Positions 24,169 through 32,284 are shown, numbered from the stretch's first letter. The stretch is DNA of 64,000 nt from Paenibacillus ferrarius (GCF_002027705.1 NZ_MBTG01000001.1:124001-188000); one strand, 5' to 3'. Made by a program: numbers and translations. The notes: generated from the sequence alone by a model not told the origin.

Positions 24169-24523
24169 ATGAATATTCAAGGAATCGATGTAGCAAATGT
24201 AATGACTTATATCATTAATGAGTTGGCTTGCATGGAGTCCAGAATTCTGTCACGAAGATTTGGAAAGGTATTATAACACTGCACAAGAACAGTTGAAGAA
24301 ATTAAATTTCAACCTTCTAACAGAAGACGAACTTAAATTCTTGGGATTCAGAAAGTATTCCGATAATAGTGAGAATTACTTGGTTCCACTTTGGCTACTG
24401 AGATGCTTGCCTGAAGGCACTGTATTAAGGTGTCTCAGTGGGAGAGAATGCGTAGTTGGTACAGATGAAATTGATAATGATGTTCGTTATGGATTGACTG
24501 CATTTAGTTTGATTCAACACTAA
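24169..24523 (+). pseudogene. Hypothetical protein with apparent frameshift
   Basis: A strong site (AGAGGGAG) precedes ATG 24169, and the frame reads MNIQGIDVANVMTYIINEL before turning nonsense-like and stopping near 24276. The overlapping frame from 24218 has no ribosome site but reads well: SWLAWSPEFCHEDLERYY and on to 24523. The two probably form one gene with a one-base change near 24220-24235. A sequence error, a pseudogene or true overlapping genes are the options. Confidence 0.45.
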
Positions 24524-24572
24524 GAGTAAAACCCAATCAAACTAATTTTTTATTAGAAAAGGAGAATTGAAA

Positions 24573-24815
24573 ATGAATAAAAATATTCTGAAAGTTAAGG
24601 TTCTTACGGAGAAGATCGATACCAAATTCATCTCAAAAATTACTCATGCAGCAGGCCACTCTACAAGCACAGTAGAGGTTAGCAAAAAACATATTCGAGT
24701 CGATTCTAAAAGTATCCTTGGGCTGTTTACATTGGGTTTGAGATCTGATGATGAAATTACATTTACTTCAGATGATCAAGAAGTATTAGAAGATATTGCA
24801 GCGTTGTTTGCATAG
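24573..24815 (+). CDS. HPr/Crh-like protein with Asp at the His15 place
   Basis: 80 residues, the size of HPr. VDSKSILGLFTLGLRSDDEI aligns with the HPr region around Ser46 (LKSIMGVMSLGI), so Ser47 here matches the serine that HPr kinase modifies. Lining up the N-terminus puts KIDTKFI on GIHARPA, so the phosphotransfer His15 is Asp16. This is like Crh, which lacks His15 but keeps Ser46 and binds CcpA. It could therefore interfere with host catabolite control. ATG 24573 follows AAGGAG. Fold assignment is by pattern only. Confidence 0.65.
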   Translation: MNKNILKVKVLTEKIDTKFISKITHAAGHSTSTVEVSKKHIRVDSKSILGLFTLGLRSDDEITFTSDDQEVLEDIAALFA

Positions 24816-24822
24816 GCGAAAC

Positions 24823-25554
24823 GTGAAAATAATAGTCGTTGATGGGAATGATGTTCTTGTCGATGATGATGACTACTTGTTTCTAATTAATTGTTTTAAT
24901 TTAAGAATGGAAGGCGTATATGTCCAGTGCACACCAAAGAAACAATACAAGAAAATGGGATTGAGAGCTAATTCACTTCAAAAATTATTAGTGTTACCCG
25001 AGAAATTGGGGAGAAATATTGTAGTAGATCATATTGATGGGAACGAGTCGAATAATCAGAAAAGTAATCTTAGAATATGTACACATCCAGAGAACATGAA
25101 GAATAGAAAAAAGAATAAAACTTATGCCAACAGAAAGCCAACTTCGAAATACAAAGGAGTCTATTGGTATAAAGCAAATCAGTGTTGGCTTGCCAGATTA
25201 AATGTAGACAATAAAAATGTTACAGTTGGATGTTTTTCTAATGAAATAGCCGCTGCTTCAGCATATAACCTGTATGCTAAAAAATATCATGGCGAGTTTG
25301 CAAAATTGAACGATCTAGAAAAACTAGAAATGAGCGAAAATGAATTTGAGATACATAGGATGGCTAAAAATAAATCTTCGCAATACATAGGTGTTTGTTT
25401 TGTTGATGATCGATGGGTTGCACAGATATGTCACAAAGGTAAGAACATGAGAATTGGTGGATTTCATACCGAAATAGAAGCGGCAGAGGCATACAACAAT
25501 AAGGCATTAGAACTAAAGGGTGAGAAAGCTAAATTAAATATGATACATGCATAA
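24823..25554 (+). CDS. HNH endonuclease with two AP2-like modules
   Basis: The HNH core reads NIVVDHIDGNESNNQKSNLR with ICTHPENMKNRK. Two AP2-like DNA-binding repeats follow: SKYKGVYWYKANQCWLARL to LYAKKYHGEFAKLN, and SSQYIGVCFVDDRWVAQI to ALELKGEKAKLN. This layout is typical of free-standing phage homing endonucleases. It resembles the shorter HNH gene at 10262, so the window has two related mobile endonucleases. GTG 24823 follows AGGCGAAAC. Confidence 0.85.
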   Translation: MKIIVVDGNDVLVDDDDYLFLINCFNLRMEGVYVQCTPKKQYKKMGLRANSLQKLLVLPEKLGRNIVVDHIDGNESNNQKSNLRICTHPENMKNRKKNKTYANRKPTSKYKGVYWYKANQCWLARLNVDNKNVTVGCFSNEIAAASAYNLYAKKYHGEFAKLNDLEKLEMSENEFEIHRMAKNKSSQYIGVCFVDDRWVAQICHKGKNMRIGGFHTEIEAAEAYNNKALELKGEKAKLNMIHA

Positions 25555-25600
25555 GAGGCAATTGAAATCGCGCTTTCATCGGGAATAGGGGGATAAGAAT

Positions 25601-25993
25601 ATGAGTGTATTTTATTATGGAAGTTTTAATATTAAGAATACCGATGAATTTGAAAGTATGGTTAACTTTTGTACAGTTGATTTAGAAGAATCAAAACATA
25701 TACATAAAGTATTTGAATTTGAAGATCATCAAGTAGTTGTTACAAGAATTAAAGAAGATGAGTATTCAATTGATCTTTGGGACGGACAATTTTGGTCTGG
25801 CTGTAATCGATATGTTAATCGAGGAAGCAATGAACATGAACCCATTGGAACTGCATCATCAATGCACGACTGTGATGGATGTGAAAAACTTGATATCTGC
25901 AAGATTAAACAGTATGTTCCAGTTTGGAAGTGGACTGAGGAAATTGAGAAACAAATGGAGTTAGATTGGAGAGAAATGGCAGATGCTAAATAA
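25601..25993 (+). CDS. Hypothetical protein with Cys motif, 130 aa
   Basis: ATG 25601 follows TAGGGGG. The C-terminal half has MHDCDGCEKLDICKIK, four Cys/His positions that may hold a metal. A tryptophan-rich patch lies near LWDGQFWSGC. Function unknown. It overlaps the next gene by 11 bases. Confidence 0.65.
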   Translation: MSVFYYGSFNIKNTDEFESMVNFCTVDLEESKHIHKVFEFEDHQVVVTRIKEDEYSIDLWDGQFWSGCNRYVNRGSNEHEPIGTASSMHDCDGCEKLDICKIKQYVPVWKWTEEIEKQMELDWREMADAK

Positions 25994-26234
25994 TGATAAA
26001 TTTATACTAGTTCAAGGCGACGATTGGGAAGGTCTTTATTTAAACAATGAGATGTTTGACGAGGATCATAAAATTCTAAGAGAGGCTCTTGTTGGGTATA
26101 TGAATAAATATAAGACTCTCGATGTTGAATTTCATAGTCTAAATGACGAGGGCGATGCGTGGTTGCAAGAACGAGGAAATTTGCCAAATTATTATAATGA
26201 AATTCCTGAAAACTATTTCGTTTATACATTTTAA
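25983..26234 (+). CDS. Hypothetical protein, paralogue of the gene at 53475
   Basis: 83 residues. It shares GDDWEGLY near the start, LxxxMxxYxTLxVEF in the middle and EWLQ/AWLQ..GxLPxY..xIxxxYF at the end with the protein at 53475-53717. The pair is a clear internal duplication. No function known. Start ATG 25983 overlaps the previous gene. Confidence 0.7.
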   Translation: MLNNDKFILVQGDDWEGLYLNNEMFDEDHKILREALVGYMNKYKTLDVEFHSLNDEGDAWLQERGNLPNYYNEIPENYFVYTF

Positions 26235-26278
26235 TAATCACATGAAACCACACATTTATCTGAAATGGAGGTGAGAAC

Positions 26279-26521
26279 TTGAAATTTTCTCGCAAAGCGA
26301 CATCAGATGATTTTGAGAAAGAAACTCAGAAATGGGTATTACAGCTATCACTTGAAACTAGAGAGGCCTTGAGAAATGGTGATCACGGCACTCGCTACAG
26401 AATTAAAAAAGAATTTCAGTGTAGCATTCAGGAAGCTGCAGTAATTCAAAAAGATTATTTGGCTTATTGGTCAGCATTAAAAGATTTCTCTGAGGGTAAG
26501 GAAGTATTTGTTGAATATTAA
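26279..26521 (+). CDS. Hypothetical protein, 80 aa
   Basis: TTG 26279 follows TGGAGGTGAGAAC. Helical and charged (KFSRKATSDDFEKETQKWVL), with a YRIKKEFQCSIQEAAVIQK stretch that could be a helix-turn-helix. Not assigned. Confidence 0.6.
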   Translation: MKFSRKATSDDFEKETQKWVLQLSLETREALRNGDHGTRYRIKKEFQCSIQEAAVIQKDYLAYWSALKDFSEGKEVFVEY

Positions 26522-26533
26522 TGGAGGTTACAT

Positions 26534-26737
26534 ATGGAACTAGACAATAGGCAAAAATATTCATTGCTTCAAGCAGTTAATGATAAATTATTTATTCTTG
26601 GATGGAAGATCTCAGATTACGAAAAACTTCCAGAGAGTAAAGGGTTGAACATTGTTCTTCGTGATGTGAGAAATGAAATAGATGACCTCAAGTATGTTAA
26701 AGCAGAACTTGAAAAAGATGTTTACAGACACGGATGA
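26534..26737 (+). CDS. Hypothetical helical protein, 67 aa
   Basis: ATG 26534 follows ATGGAGG. Two predicted helices (MELDNRQKYSLLQAVNDKLF, then LRDVRNEIDDLKYVKAELEK). No family recognised. Confidence 0.6.
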   Translation: MELDNRQKYSLLQAVNDKLFILGWKISDYEKLPESKGLNIVLRDVRNEIDDLKYVKAELEKDVYRHG

Positions 26738-26820
26738 AATGGAACTTGTATCGGAATTTTTAGAATGAATACAATATTAATCACCTTAGAGGAGGAAAGT
26801 GTGTGAAGGAGGATTTAGTA

Positions 26821-26946
26821 ATGGATATTAATAAGTGCGGAGGTCAAATCTCTTGTGCGTGCGGTGAATCGCTTGATCATCATGAAGTAACAACTGAATG
26901 TCTAGATATTATGGTTGATGCTCTTAGGGAGGTAAGTAGTTTGTAG
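26821..26946 (+). CDS. Small Cys-rich protein, 41 aa
   Basis: ATG 26821 follows AAGGAGG; a GTG 18 bases upstream with its own AGAGGAGG is an alternative start. CGGQISCACGESLDHH gives three Cys and two His close together, a likely zinc knuckle. Confidence 0.55.
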   Translation: MDINKCGGQISCACGESLDHHEVTTECLDIMVDALREVSSL

Positions 26947-26999
26947 GGGACTTACTAATTACAAATAAAAAGCGATTTCATCAACAAAGGAGTTTATAA

Positions 27000-27194
27000 A
27001 TGAAAATCATTAAAGTTGATAATTATGCTAGAGAGCACATTGCTGATCACTTGATCGCAGAGAACCTCAATGATTATTGGGGGAATTATATTGTTGAGTT
27101 ACTCAACAGCAGACAACATGAAGATAGCGATAATTATTTTAGATTGGTTGAAGACAATCATGTTCTGTGGCGTGGAATGGAAGAATTAATTTAG
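27000..27194 (+). CDS. Hypothetical protein, 64 aa
   Basis: ATG 27000 follows AAAGGAG. Soluble and acidic (MKIIKVDNYAREHIADHLIA). No family recognised. Confidence 0.6.
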   Translation: MKIIKVDNYAREHIADHLIAENLNDYWGNYIVELLNSRQHEDSDNYFRLVEDNHVLWRGMEELI

Positions 27195-27221
27195 AAAATT
27201 ATTTAAAACGGAGGAATCTGA

Positions 27222-27608
27222 ATGAGCTGCAACGAGACAAAAACAGTATTAAGAGCTGAGATTGAAGAGCTAAGAAGCAATAAGTACAATGAAGCCTACA
27301 TGTTTTTTAGAGGCTTGGGTTTCCGTGAACCAGATGATATTGATGGAAATGATGAATCAGTTGAGTGGTTCTATTACAAAGAAAAGGTTGGGGAAGTTGT
27401 TCCCGTTTATGATTATGATGAAAAACGTTGGGGAGTTGATTTAGTTTTAGGACACTCTACAGACTATGATGATTCGCATAGCATTTCTACAACTCTTCAA
27501 GAACTTCAAATTAAGATTAATGAGTTAAGCGAAAGATTCGGGAATAGAAATTGGAAATTCGTAAGTTATACATGGTACAACGGTTCAGATGAACCGATTC
27601 AGTTTTAA
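27222..27608 (+). CDS. Hypothetical protein, 128 aa
   Basis: ATG 27222 follows ACGGAGG. Helical start (CNETKTVLRAEIEELRSNKY), then an acidic beta-rich part (DDIDGNDESVEWFYYKEKVG). Soluble; no family recognised. Confidence 0.65.
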   Translation: MSCNETKTVLRAEIEELRSNKYNEAYMFFRGLGFREPDDIDGNDESVEWFYYKEKVGEVVPVYDYDEKRWGVDLVLGHSTDYDDSHSISTTLQELQIKINELSERFGNRNWKFVSYTWYNGSDEPIQF

Positions 27609-27644
27609 TAAAATAAAAGTTTCATGGGAAAGGGTGATAAACCA

Positions 27645-27776
27645 ATGACTGTTCGAGAATTAATTGCACATCTAAAAGATTGTGACCAAGATGCCAATGT
27701 AATGCTGGATTATGGTGGCACTGAGATGGACGTTGATGGAATAAACGAAGAAGACGGATATATTGTTATTCAATAA
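27645..27776 (+). CDS. Small hypothetical protein, 43 aa
   Basis: ATG 27645 follows AAAGGGTGATAAACC. MTVRELIAHLKDCDQDANVM resembles a small family of phage proteins that begin TVxELIxxL and then xxPDxxV, annotated as unknown. Acidic and soluble. Confidence 0.6.
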   Translation: MTVRELIAHLKDCDQDANVMLDYGGTEMDVDGINEEDGYIVIQ

Positions 27777-27803
27777 AAGGATGATTTCATTGGGGGAGAA
27801 TAG

Positions 27804-28043
27804 ATGTGTTATGTATGTGGAGGCAGAAATAAAAAAGTAAAAATAACCATGATTATAGGGGACATTACTTATATTAATTTCCCTGCCACTGATTGCGAAG
27901 AGTGCAGCGATAGAGGAAGAACATACGGGATTGGACATTTAATTTATTATCCTAAGTATGCAAAACATCTGGGAGTTAATGAATTCGATTGTGACAGTAT
28001 TGAATGGGAAGCATTATGTAAATGGATTAAGGAAAATAAATGA
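27804..28043 (+). CDS. Zinc-binding hypothetical protein, 79 aa
   Basis: ATG 27804 follows GGGGGAG. Two CxxC pairs, CYVCGG at the start and CEECSD near residue 33, flanking a beta hairpin, suggest a zinc ribbon or rubredoxin-like knuckle. The C-terminus is Trp-rich (EWEALCKWIKEN). Confidence 0.65.
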   Translation: MCYVCGGRNKKVKITMIIGDITYINFPATDCEECSDRGRTYGIGHLIYYPKYAKHLGVNEFDCDSIEWEALCKWIKENK

Positions 28044-28052
28044 TGGATTTTA

Positions 28053-28085
28053 TTAAGAAAAAAGAAGGCTGTTATAAAAACAGCC
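28053..28085 (-). terminator. Intrinsic terminator of a small minus-strand gene
   Basis: GGCTGTT (28067-28073) and AACAGCC (28079-28085) form the stem. On the minus strand it is followed by TTCTTTTTT, directly at the end of the small gene at 28072-28170. Confidence 0.65.
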
Positions 28086-28170
28086 CGATGATTACAGCCA
28101 TAACTGTAGGACTCACTTTAAATTGGAACTTGAAAGCACCAGTAGATTTTTTCTCAAATAATATTTCCAT
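28072..28170 (-). CDS. Small minus-strand membrane peptide, 32 aa
   Basis: On the minus strand, GAGGTGATAGAA precedes an ATG, and the frame reads MEILFEKKSTGAFKFQFK then SPTVMAVIIGLFL, with an intrinsic terminator overlapping its end. Ribosome site, short hydrophobic end and terminator together support a real gene, better than the + strand frame across the same bases. Function unknown. Confidence 0.5.
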   Translation of the reverse strand: MEILFEKKSTGAFKFQFKVSPTVMAVIIGLFL

Positions 28171-28280
28171 TTCTATCACCTCATTCCACAGTAACAATCG
28201 AAATTACTCACTGTATCGTTGCGGAGGAATGAGATATAAAATATTAAATCAGTTAAAACAGCAGTTTTATAAGGAAAGGA

Positions 28281-28595
28281 ATGAGAGGGATTAGACTTCA
28301 TAAATTAAACCAATTTGATATTTTCACAATAGATGTACTATGTACAGATTTCCCTGATTTGATGATTAGGGACGAAGATGAAGTCTATTGTACACCATCA
28401 AATGACGGAAAAAATTTGCTGATAATTGAGACAGATCTAGATGAGATTAATTGCCTATTTAGAGTATTTAAGAGAAGTTTTTTATATGGCAATCATGCTT
28501 TTACAATGATTGTGTCTCAAACAAAAGATGAGAAACGAAACAAAGTTGAGGAAGATGAAGAAATCGATAAGTTTCTAGAAAAAGTTTTGCATTGA
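28281..28595 (+). CDS. Hypothetical protein, 104 aa
   Basis: ATG 28281 follows AAGGAAAGG. Mixed alpha/beta (TIDVLCTDFPDLMIRDEDEV), acidic. No family recognised. Confidence 0.6.
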   Translation: MRGIRLHKLNQFDIFTIDVLCTDFPDLMIRDEDEVYCTPSNDGKNLLIIETDLDEINCLFRVFKRSFLYGNHAFTMIVSQTKDEKRNKVEEDEEIDKFLEKVLH

Positions 28596-28630
28596 AACTT
28601 GTCTTTCATTAGAAAAAAAGAGGTGAAAAG

Positions 28631-28984
28631 TTGAACAAAATTATCAAATTTGTTAATGAAACTGATATCCCAGATATGGTCAAATACATCACTAATGGCG
28701 ATAAAGAAGTTTGGAAGGTTATCAATCAAATTAAAGAAGGTAGCTTAGAATTTATGAGTAAGGCGCAAGAGTTAGTTGACGAGTTATCAAAACATCTTGT
28801 TGAGTATAAGCCAAAAATGATTGTTGAAGCCCTAGAAGACTGTATGAATAATTTCAGAAAAGGTCAGCGTTTAGAGATTACCGCGGTAACCAATGGGGGA
28901 GTTGTTTTAGAAGATTTAGCGGATATTGAAGAGAAGTGGATTCGTAAATATTTTAAAGTTGTCGGAATGAGTGAATGTCTTTGA
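28631..28984 (+). CDS. Hypothetical protein, 117 aa
   Basis: TTG 28631 follows AGAGGTG. The first 75 residues are helical and charged; the rest (GQRLEITAVTNGGVVLEDLA) is a small beta part. Overlaps the next gene by 14 bases. Unknown function. Confidence 0.65.
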   Translation: MNKIIKFVNETDIPDMVKYITNGDKEVWKVINQIKEGSLEFMSKAQELVDELSKHLVEYKPKMIVEALEDCMNNFRKGQRLEITAVTNGGVVLEDLADIEEKWIRKYFKVVGMSECL

Positions 28985-29159
28985 CCCTGCTGATAAAACT
29001 GAGCATTGTGTGACGTGCAGCTTTGAGGGATTTGAAGCGGAAATTTACAACAGAGGATCGTTGAGTCGATGCTTGAGATGTAGAAGAGCAACGAACAAGG
29101 AAATTTCAGGAGATGAGTATTTCAAAAACAAAAAACATAAAGAAGGTGAAAGGATTTGA
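28971..29159 (+). CDS. Small zinc-ribbon-like protein, 62 aa
   Basis: GTG 28971. The CVTC pair near residue 14 and CLRC near residue 35 form a likely four-Cys zinc site. The C-terminus is basic. It overlaps both neighbours, indicating an operon. Confidence 0.65.
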   Translation: MNVFDPADKTEHCVTCSFEGFEAEIYNRGSLSRCLRCRRATNKEISGDEYFKNKKHKEGERI

Positions 29160-29833
29160 TAGTCAAACACCTATATAAACATCGCAAATTATTCGCAACA
29201 ATCATCGTTGTCACTGGAGTTACCTATTTTGTTTCAAACTTACATCTTGGTGGAGGCGTCGAGCCAGAAGTTGTACACCACGCGTATACAGGTTTAAACC
29301 ATATTGAAGAGGCTGATGTAATTGATAAGAATGTTGTAATCAAGGCCATACACAGTAAGTCAGAATTAGTCGGGCTGGATACACATGGACTAAAAACGTA
29401 CATAGTTTCAGATTCATTTTTTCAAAATCATGGATCTATTAAAGATTACCTTGGTAATAGAACATTGGAAATTATAGCTCAAACATATTTTAAAACAGGA
29501 ATCGATTTATCCAGTATACATAATGAAGATGTGGTTGTTTATGGTCAGACTTTATTTTTGAAACTAAGTAAAAGTCAGATGCAGATGATATCATTAGATA
29601 TACCATTCGATCAAATACAATTTAATACTAAGTTAGGTCTGTTCCGTTCAAACTTTAGCTTAGAAGATAAACAATTTTTATATAGTGAACTAAGGAAATC
29701 AGTCGAAAATGAGATCATGAATAATGAAATCATAAGAGAAAATACATATAAGAATGTCTCGGATACGCTAAGGAATCTGTTGGAGAAGATTCCGAATTGT
29801 ACGAAAGTCGTGATACAAGAAAAAATAACATAA
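29156..29833 (+). CDS. Membrane-anchored protein, DUF4230-like, 225 aa
   Basis: An N-terminal hydrophobic anchor (KLFATIIVVTGVTYFVS, residues 11-27) is followed by a soluble domain with KAIHSKSELVGLDTHGLKTY, then FKTGIDLSSIHNEDVVVYGQ. That pattern fits DUF4230-type proteins exposed outside the membrane. The C-terminal helix is charged. TTG 29156 follows GAAAGG. Assignment is moderate. Confidence 0.6.
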   Translation: MIVKHLYKHRKLFATIIVVTGVTYFVSNLHLGGGVEPEVVHHAYTGLNHIEEADVIDKNVVIKAIHSKSELVGLDTHGLKTYIVSDSFFQNHGSIKDYLGNRTLEIIAQTYFKTGIDLSSIHNEDVVVYGQTLFLKLSKSQMQMISLDIPFDQIQFNTKLGLFRSNFSLEDKQFLYSELRKSVENEIMNNEIIRENTYKNVSDTLRNLLEKIPNCTKVVIQEKIT

Positions 29834-29942
29834 GATAATAAGATGATTTGAAAAATGTCTTAGAGCTCTTGGTGTAGTGTATGAGTTTGAAAAACTAGTT
29901 TAAATACCAATAAAGACAATCTTTTATGAGGAGATGATAGTA

Positions 29943-30119
29943 ATTAGCAACTGCGAACATAAAAACAAAGTTTTTTCTAGTCTTTCTTATGCAACAAACC
30001 CACCAAAAACACCTTGGATATGCAAAGATTGTGGCGAAGAGGGAATTCATGTATCACAATATAATTTTAACGATACTTATGAGAGTATTAAGAGAAAATT
30101 CGATATTAAAACCAAATAA
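29943..30119 (+). CDS. Small Cys-containing protein, about 58 aa; ATT or ATG start
   Basis: GAGGAG abuts the ATG at 29934, too close for initiation, while ATT 29943 lies nine bases beyond and gives SNCEHKNKVFSSLSYATN as the N-terminus. A CEH motif and CKDCGEEG make a small zinc-ribbon pattern like those of many short phage proteins that begin CxH. Confidence 0.55.
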   Translation: MSNCEHKNKVFSSLSYATNPPKTPWICKDCGEEGIHVSQYNFNDTYESIKRKFDIKTK

Positions 30120-30158
30120 AGTTCAACTTTTAAGATAAATTAGAAAAGGAGAAATTAA

Positions 30159-30719
30159 ATGGATAAATTTTTTAATGATTTGAAGAAGTTTATGATTCAA
30201 GAAAGCCAAGAGCAAAAGTTTAATGCTTGCGAATATTTTCATACGTTACACCAACATAAAGATAAATTAACAGAACTAATTCATACATACGAAAATCACA
30301 ATTGCTATTTTAGTTATACAGTAGATAATACAGACGGCTACACTGATGGTGTCATTAGCATTCATTTTAATAATTGGCAAGAGGGCTCTTACTACTACGA
30401 TATTGTTCTAAGCTCTAATCAGATGTGGGGAGGTTATTGTCAATGCACACCTGAAGATGAGGGCTATAATCCAATTCATGACTGCTGTGGTCTTGGATGC
30501 GATTATAATGCACCATCATTTAATATAAAGAAGATCTCAAATGTGGCAGGCGAAGATTTTACTGGACATGAGAGAGATATGTGGTTGCTTCAAGAACAAT
30601 GGGATAAAGATATGGGCATTTATAAAGAAGACAAGAATAATGCTCAAATAAAGGAAATTGAAAAACAAATAGCAAGCCTACAAAAGAGAAGGGTAGAGCT
30701 GCAGTTATTCAATTCGTAA
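30159..30719 (+). CDS. Hypothetical Cys-rich protein, 186 aa
   Basis: ATG 30159 follows AAAAGGAG. The middle has YCQCTPEDEG and HDCCGLGCDYNAPSF, a dense Cys cluster that may bind metal. The C-terminal 40 residues are a coiled coil (IKEIEKQIASLQKRRVELQ). No family recognised. Confidence 0.65.
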   Translation: MDKFFNDLKKFMIQESQEQKFNACEYFHTLHQHKDKLTELIHTYENHNCYFSYTVDNTDGYTDGVISIHFNNWQEGSYYYDIVLSSNQMWGGYCQCTPEDEGYNPIHDCCGLGCDYNAPSFNIKKISNVAGEDFTGHERDMWLLQEQWDKDMGIYKEDKNNAQIKEIEKQIASLQKRRVELQLFNS

Positions 30720-30758
30720 TGAAAGGAGATTTTCATTGGGAAAAATAGGAGTGATTAA

Positions 30759-30992
30759 ATGAGTTGTAACAATATGTACTGTTACTGGAATTATAATGAT
30801 CAATGTTGTACTGACAGCGAAGAAGCTTTTGAAAAAGCTATTCCAAATACATTAGATTGTCCTTCCTCTCTTCGAAAAAACTTCGAGGAACAGTTATACA
30901 TCCTCATCGATGAGTGTACTGAATTACTTAATAAAATGAACATGAGAGAGTTAATCACAATTAAGAAGTTTATTGAGAATCAAAGAAAATAG
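30759..30992 (+). CDS. Hypothetical Cys-rich protein, 77 aa
   Basis: ATG 30759 after AATAGGAG. The N-terminus has CNNMYCYWNYNDQCC, then a helical C-terminus (LIDECTELLNKMNMRELITI). Possibly a small metal-binding protein. Confidence 0.6.
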   Translation: MSCNNMYCYWNYNDQCCTDSEEAFEKAIPNTLDCPSSLRKNFEEQLYILIDECTELLNKMNMRELITIKKFIENQRK

Positions 30993-31010
30993 ATTGAGGG
31001 AGAGATGTGC

Positions 31011-31256
31011 GTGTTAAGGATTATTGAAACTTATAGTATTGATGAAGTTTATTATCAAGAGTCGTATGAAATTGAATTGTATCAAGATGACGTAAGAATA
31101 ACTTCAGTAAGATTTCATGATGGTGAGTCTGAAGACAACACAATTAGTCGTAATTTTAATGATGTAAATAGAATTACGGATCTTATGATAATTGCTTATA
31201 ATGCAGGCAAAAATGGGGAAGAAATGGTTTTTAAAAATAGCGAATCCAAAGAATAA
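31011..31256 (+). CDS. Hypothetical protein, 81 aa
   Basis: GGGAG lies eight bases before GTG 31011; the in-frame ATG 31005 is only two bases away from it. Beta-rich (IIETYSIDEVYYQESYEIEL), acidic. Unknown function. Confidence 0.6.
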   Translation: MLRIIETYSIDEVYYQESYEIELYQDDVRITSVRFHDGESEDNTISRNFNDVNRITDLMIIAYNAGKNGEEMVFKNSESKE

Positions 31257-31289
31257 TAAAAATAAATATACAAGGGAGATAAAATATAT

Positions 31290-31805
31290 ATGCCAAAATT
31301 ATACGATCTTGCTGAAGACTACAAGTTTTTTAATCAAATGGTGGAAAACGCCTTAGACTCAGGCGAAGAGTTAACCGAGGATGATCTGCAAATGTTTATC
31401 GATACTCTAGATTCATTGCAAGATGGACTTGAAAATAAGCTAGAAAATATTGTTAAGTTTCTTCGCAATATTGAAGGCGATATTAAAGCTTACAAAGAAG
31501 AAGAAAAGAGACTAGCTCAGAAACGAAAATATCTTGAGAGCAAATTTGATGGCTTAAAGAGTTACACTCAAACAGTGTTGGAAGTTAATAAAATTGAGAA
31601 AGTAAAAGCAGGGAATTTCAATGTTAGACTACAAGCAAACCCCGCATCTGTGAAAATCTTGGATGAGAAAAAAGTACCAGTTGCTTACCGTGTGCCTCAA
31701 CCTGATACTATTGATTCAAAGGGTTTGCTTGCTGCTTTAAAAGGTGGCAAAACAATTGAAGGGGCAGAATTAGTGACAGACAAAAAGCATTTACGAATTA
31801 GTTAA
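31290..31805 (+). CDS. Siphovirus Gp157-like protein, 171 aa
   Basis: The N-terminal two thirds are coiled coil (LENKLENIVKFLRNIEGDIK). The C-terminal part FNVRLQANPASVKILDEKKV with VPVAYR and the Lys/Gly-rich LLAALKGGKTIEGAEL is the mark of the phage Gp157 family, known from streptococcal phages and reported to give phage resistance. ATG 31290 follows AAGGGAG. The AT element precedes it (31257-31265). Confidence 0.85.
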   Translation: MPKLYDLAEDYKFFNQMVENALDSGEELTEDDLQMFIDTLDSLQDGLENKLENIVKFLRNIEGDIKAYKEEEKRLAQKRKYLESKFDGLKSYTQTVLEVNKIEKVKAGNFNVRLQANPASVKILDEKKVPVAYRVPQPDTIDSKGLLAALKGGKTIEGAELVTDKKHLRIS

Positions 31806-31809
31806 TATA

Positions 31810-31854
31810 TAAAGTAAAAATAACATATACAAAAATAAATGTTGGTGTTACAAT
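31810..31854 (+). promoter_or_regulatory. Promoter-like site with AT element, facing a convergent gene
   Basis: TAAAGTAAAAATAA (31810-31823), ATATAC (31825-31830) and TACAAT (31849-31854) share the arrangement seen at 19687-19727. Transcripts would run antisense into the minus-strand gene at 31881-32267. Confidence 0.45.
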
Positions 31855-31880
31855 CGTATTGAGGGGTAAGAAAAATTGTA

Positions 31881-32267
31881 TCACTTCTTACCAATCTCAA
31901 ACAGTAACTTTTCAATTTTTTGTACATATTTCTTCAGTAAAACACCAAGTTCAGGTTTGGCTGTTCCTTTGAGAATACTAAATTTCTCAGTGTATCCGCG
32001 GCAATGTAATACATAGCTTAATTCATTTTCATTTGAACGCTCCTTGGATAAATTAGCCTCGGATTGCTTCAACAATAGTTTAATTTTTCGTATGTCATTG
32101 TTGATATCATCAATAACAGCATCCGTTGTAGAAACGTAAAGTGATTTTAATGTCATTGAAGACAACTTTAAATCATCTCTGTTATTGCATACGATATCTC
32201 GAAGTATTTCAAGTAATGCTAATTCACGGGCTTTATCGATTTCTTCTGCAGTGGGACGATTACTCAC
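31881..32267 (-). CDS. LexA-box-associated hypothetical protein, 128 aa
   Basis: A soluble, largely helical, Lys/Glu-rich protein (KARELALLEILRDIVCNN). It is one of few minus-strand genes and is divergent from 32381. ATG 32267 is preceded on the minus strand by TAGAGGTG. A LexA-type box (32285-32296) lies 18 bases from its start, so it is probably SOS-induced. No family recognised. The hairpin GGTAAGAA...TTCTTACC lies at its 3' end. Confidence 0.65.
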   Translation of the reverse strand: MSNRPTAEEIDKARELALLEILRDIVCNNRDDLKLSSMTLKSLYVSTTDAVIDDINNDIRKIKLLLKQSEANLSKERSNENELSYVLHCRGYTEKFSILKGTAKPELGVLLKKYVQKIEKLLFEIGKK

Positions 32268-32284
32268 TTAAATCACCTCTAAAG

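Noticed and set aside
28040..28294. A + strand open frame of 84 codons
   Set aside because: It starts on a copy of the intergenic element, runs through a hairpin that terminates a minus-strand gene, and has no protein-like pattern. The minus-strand 32-codon gene explains the region better.
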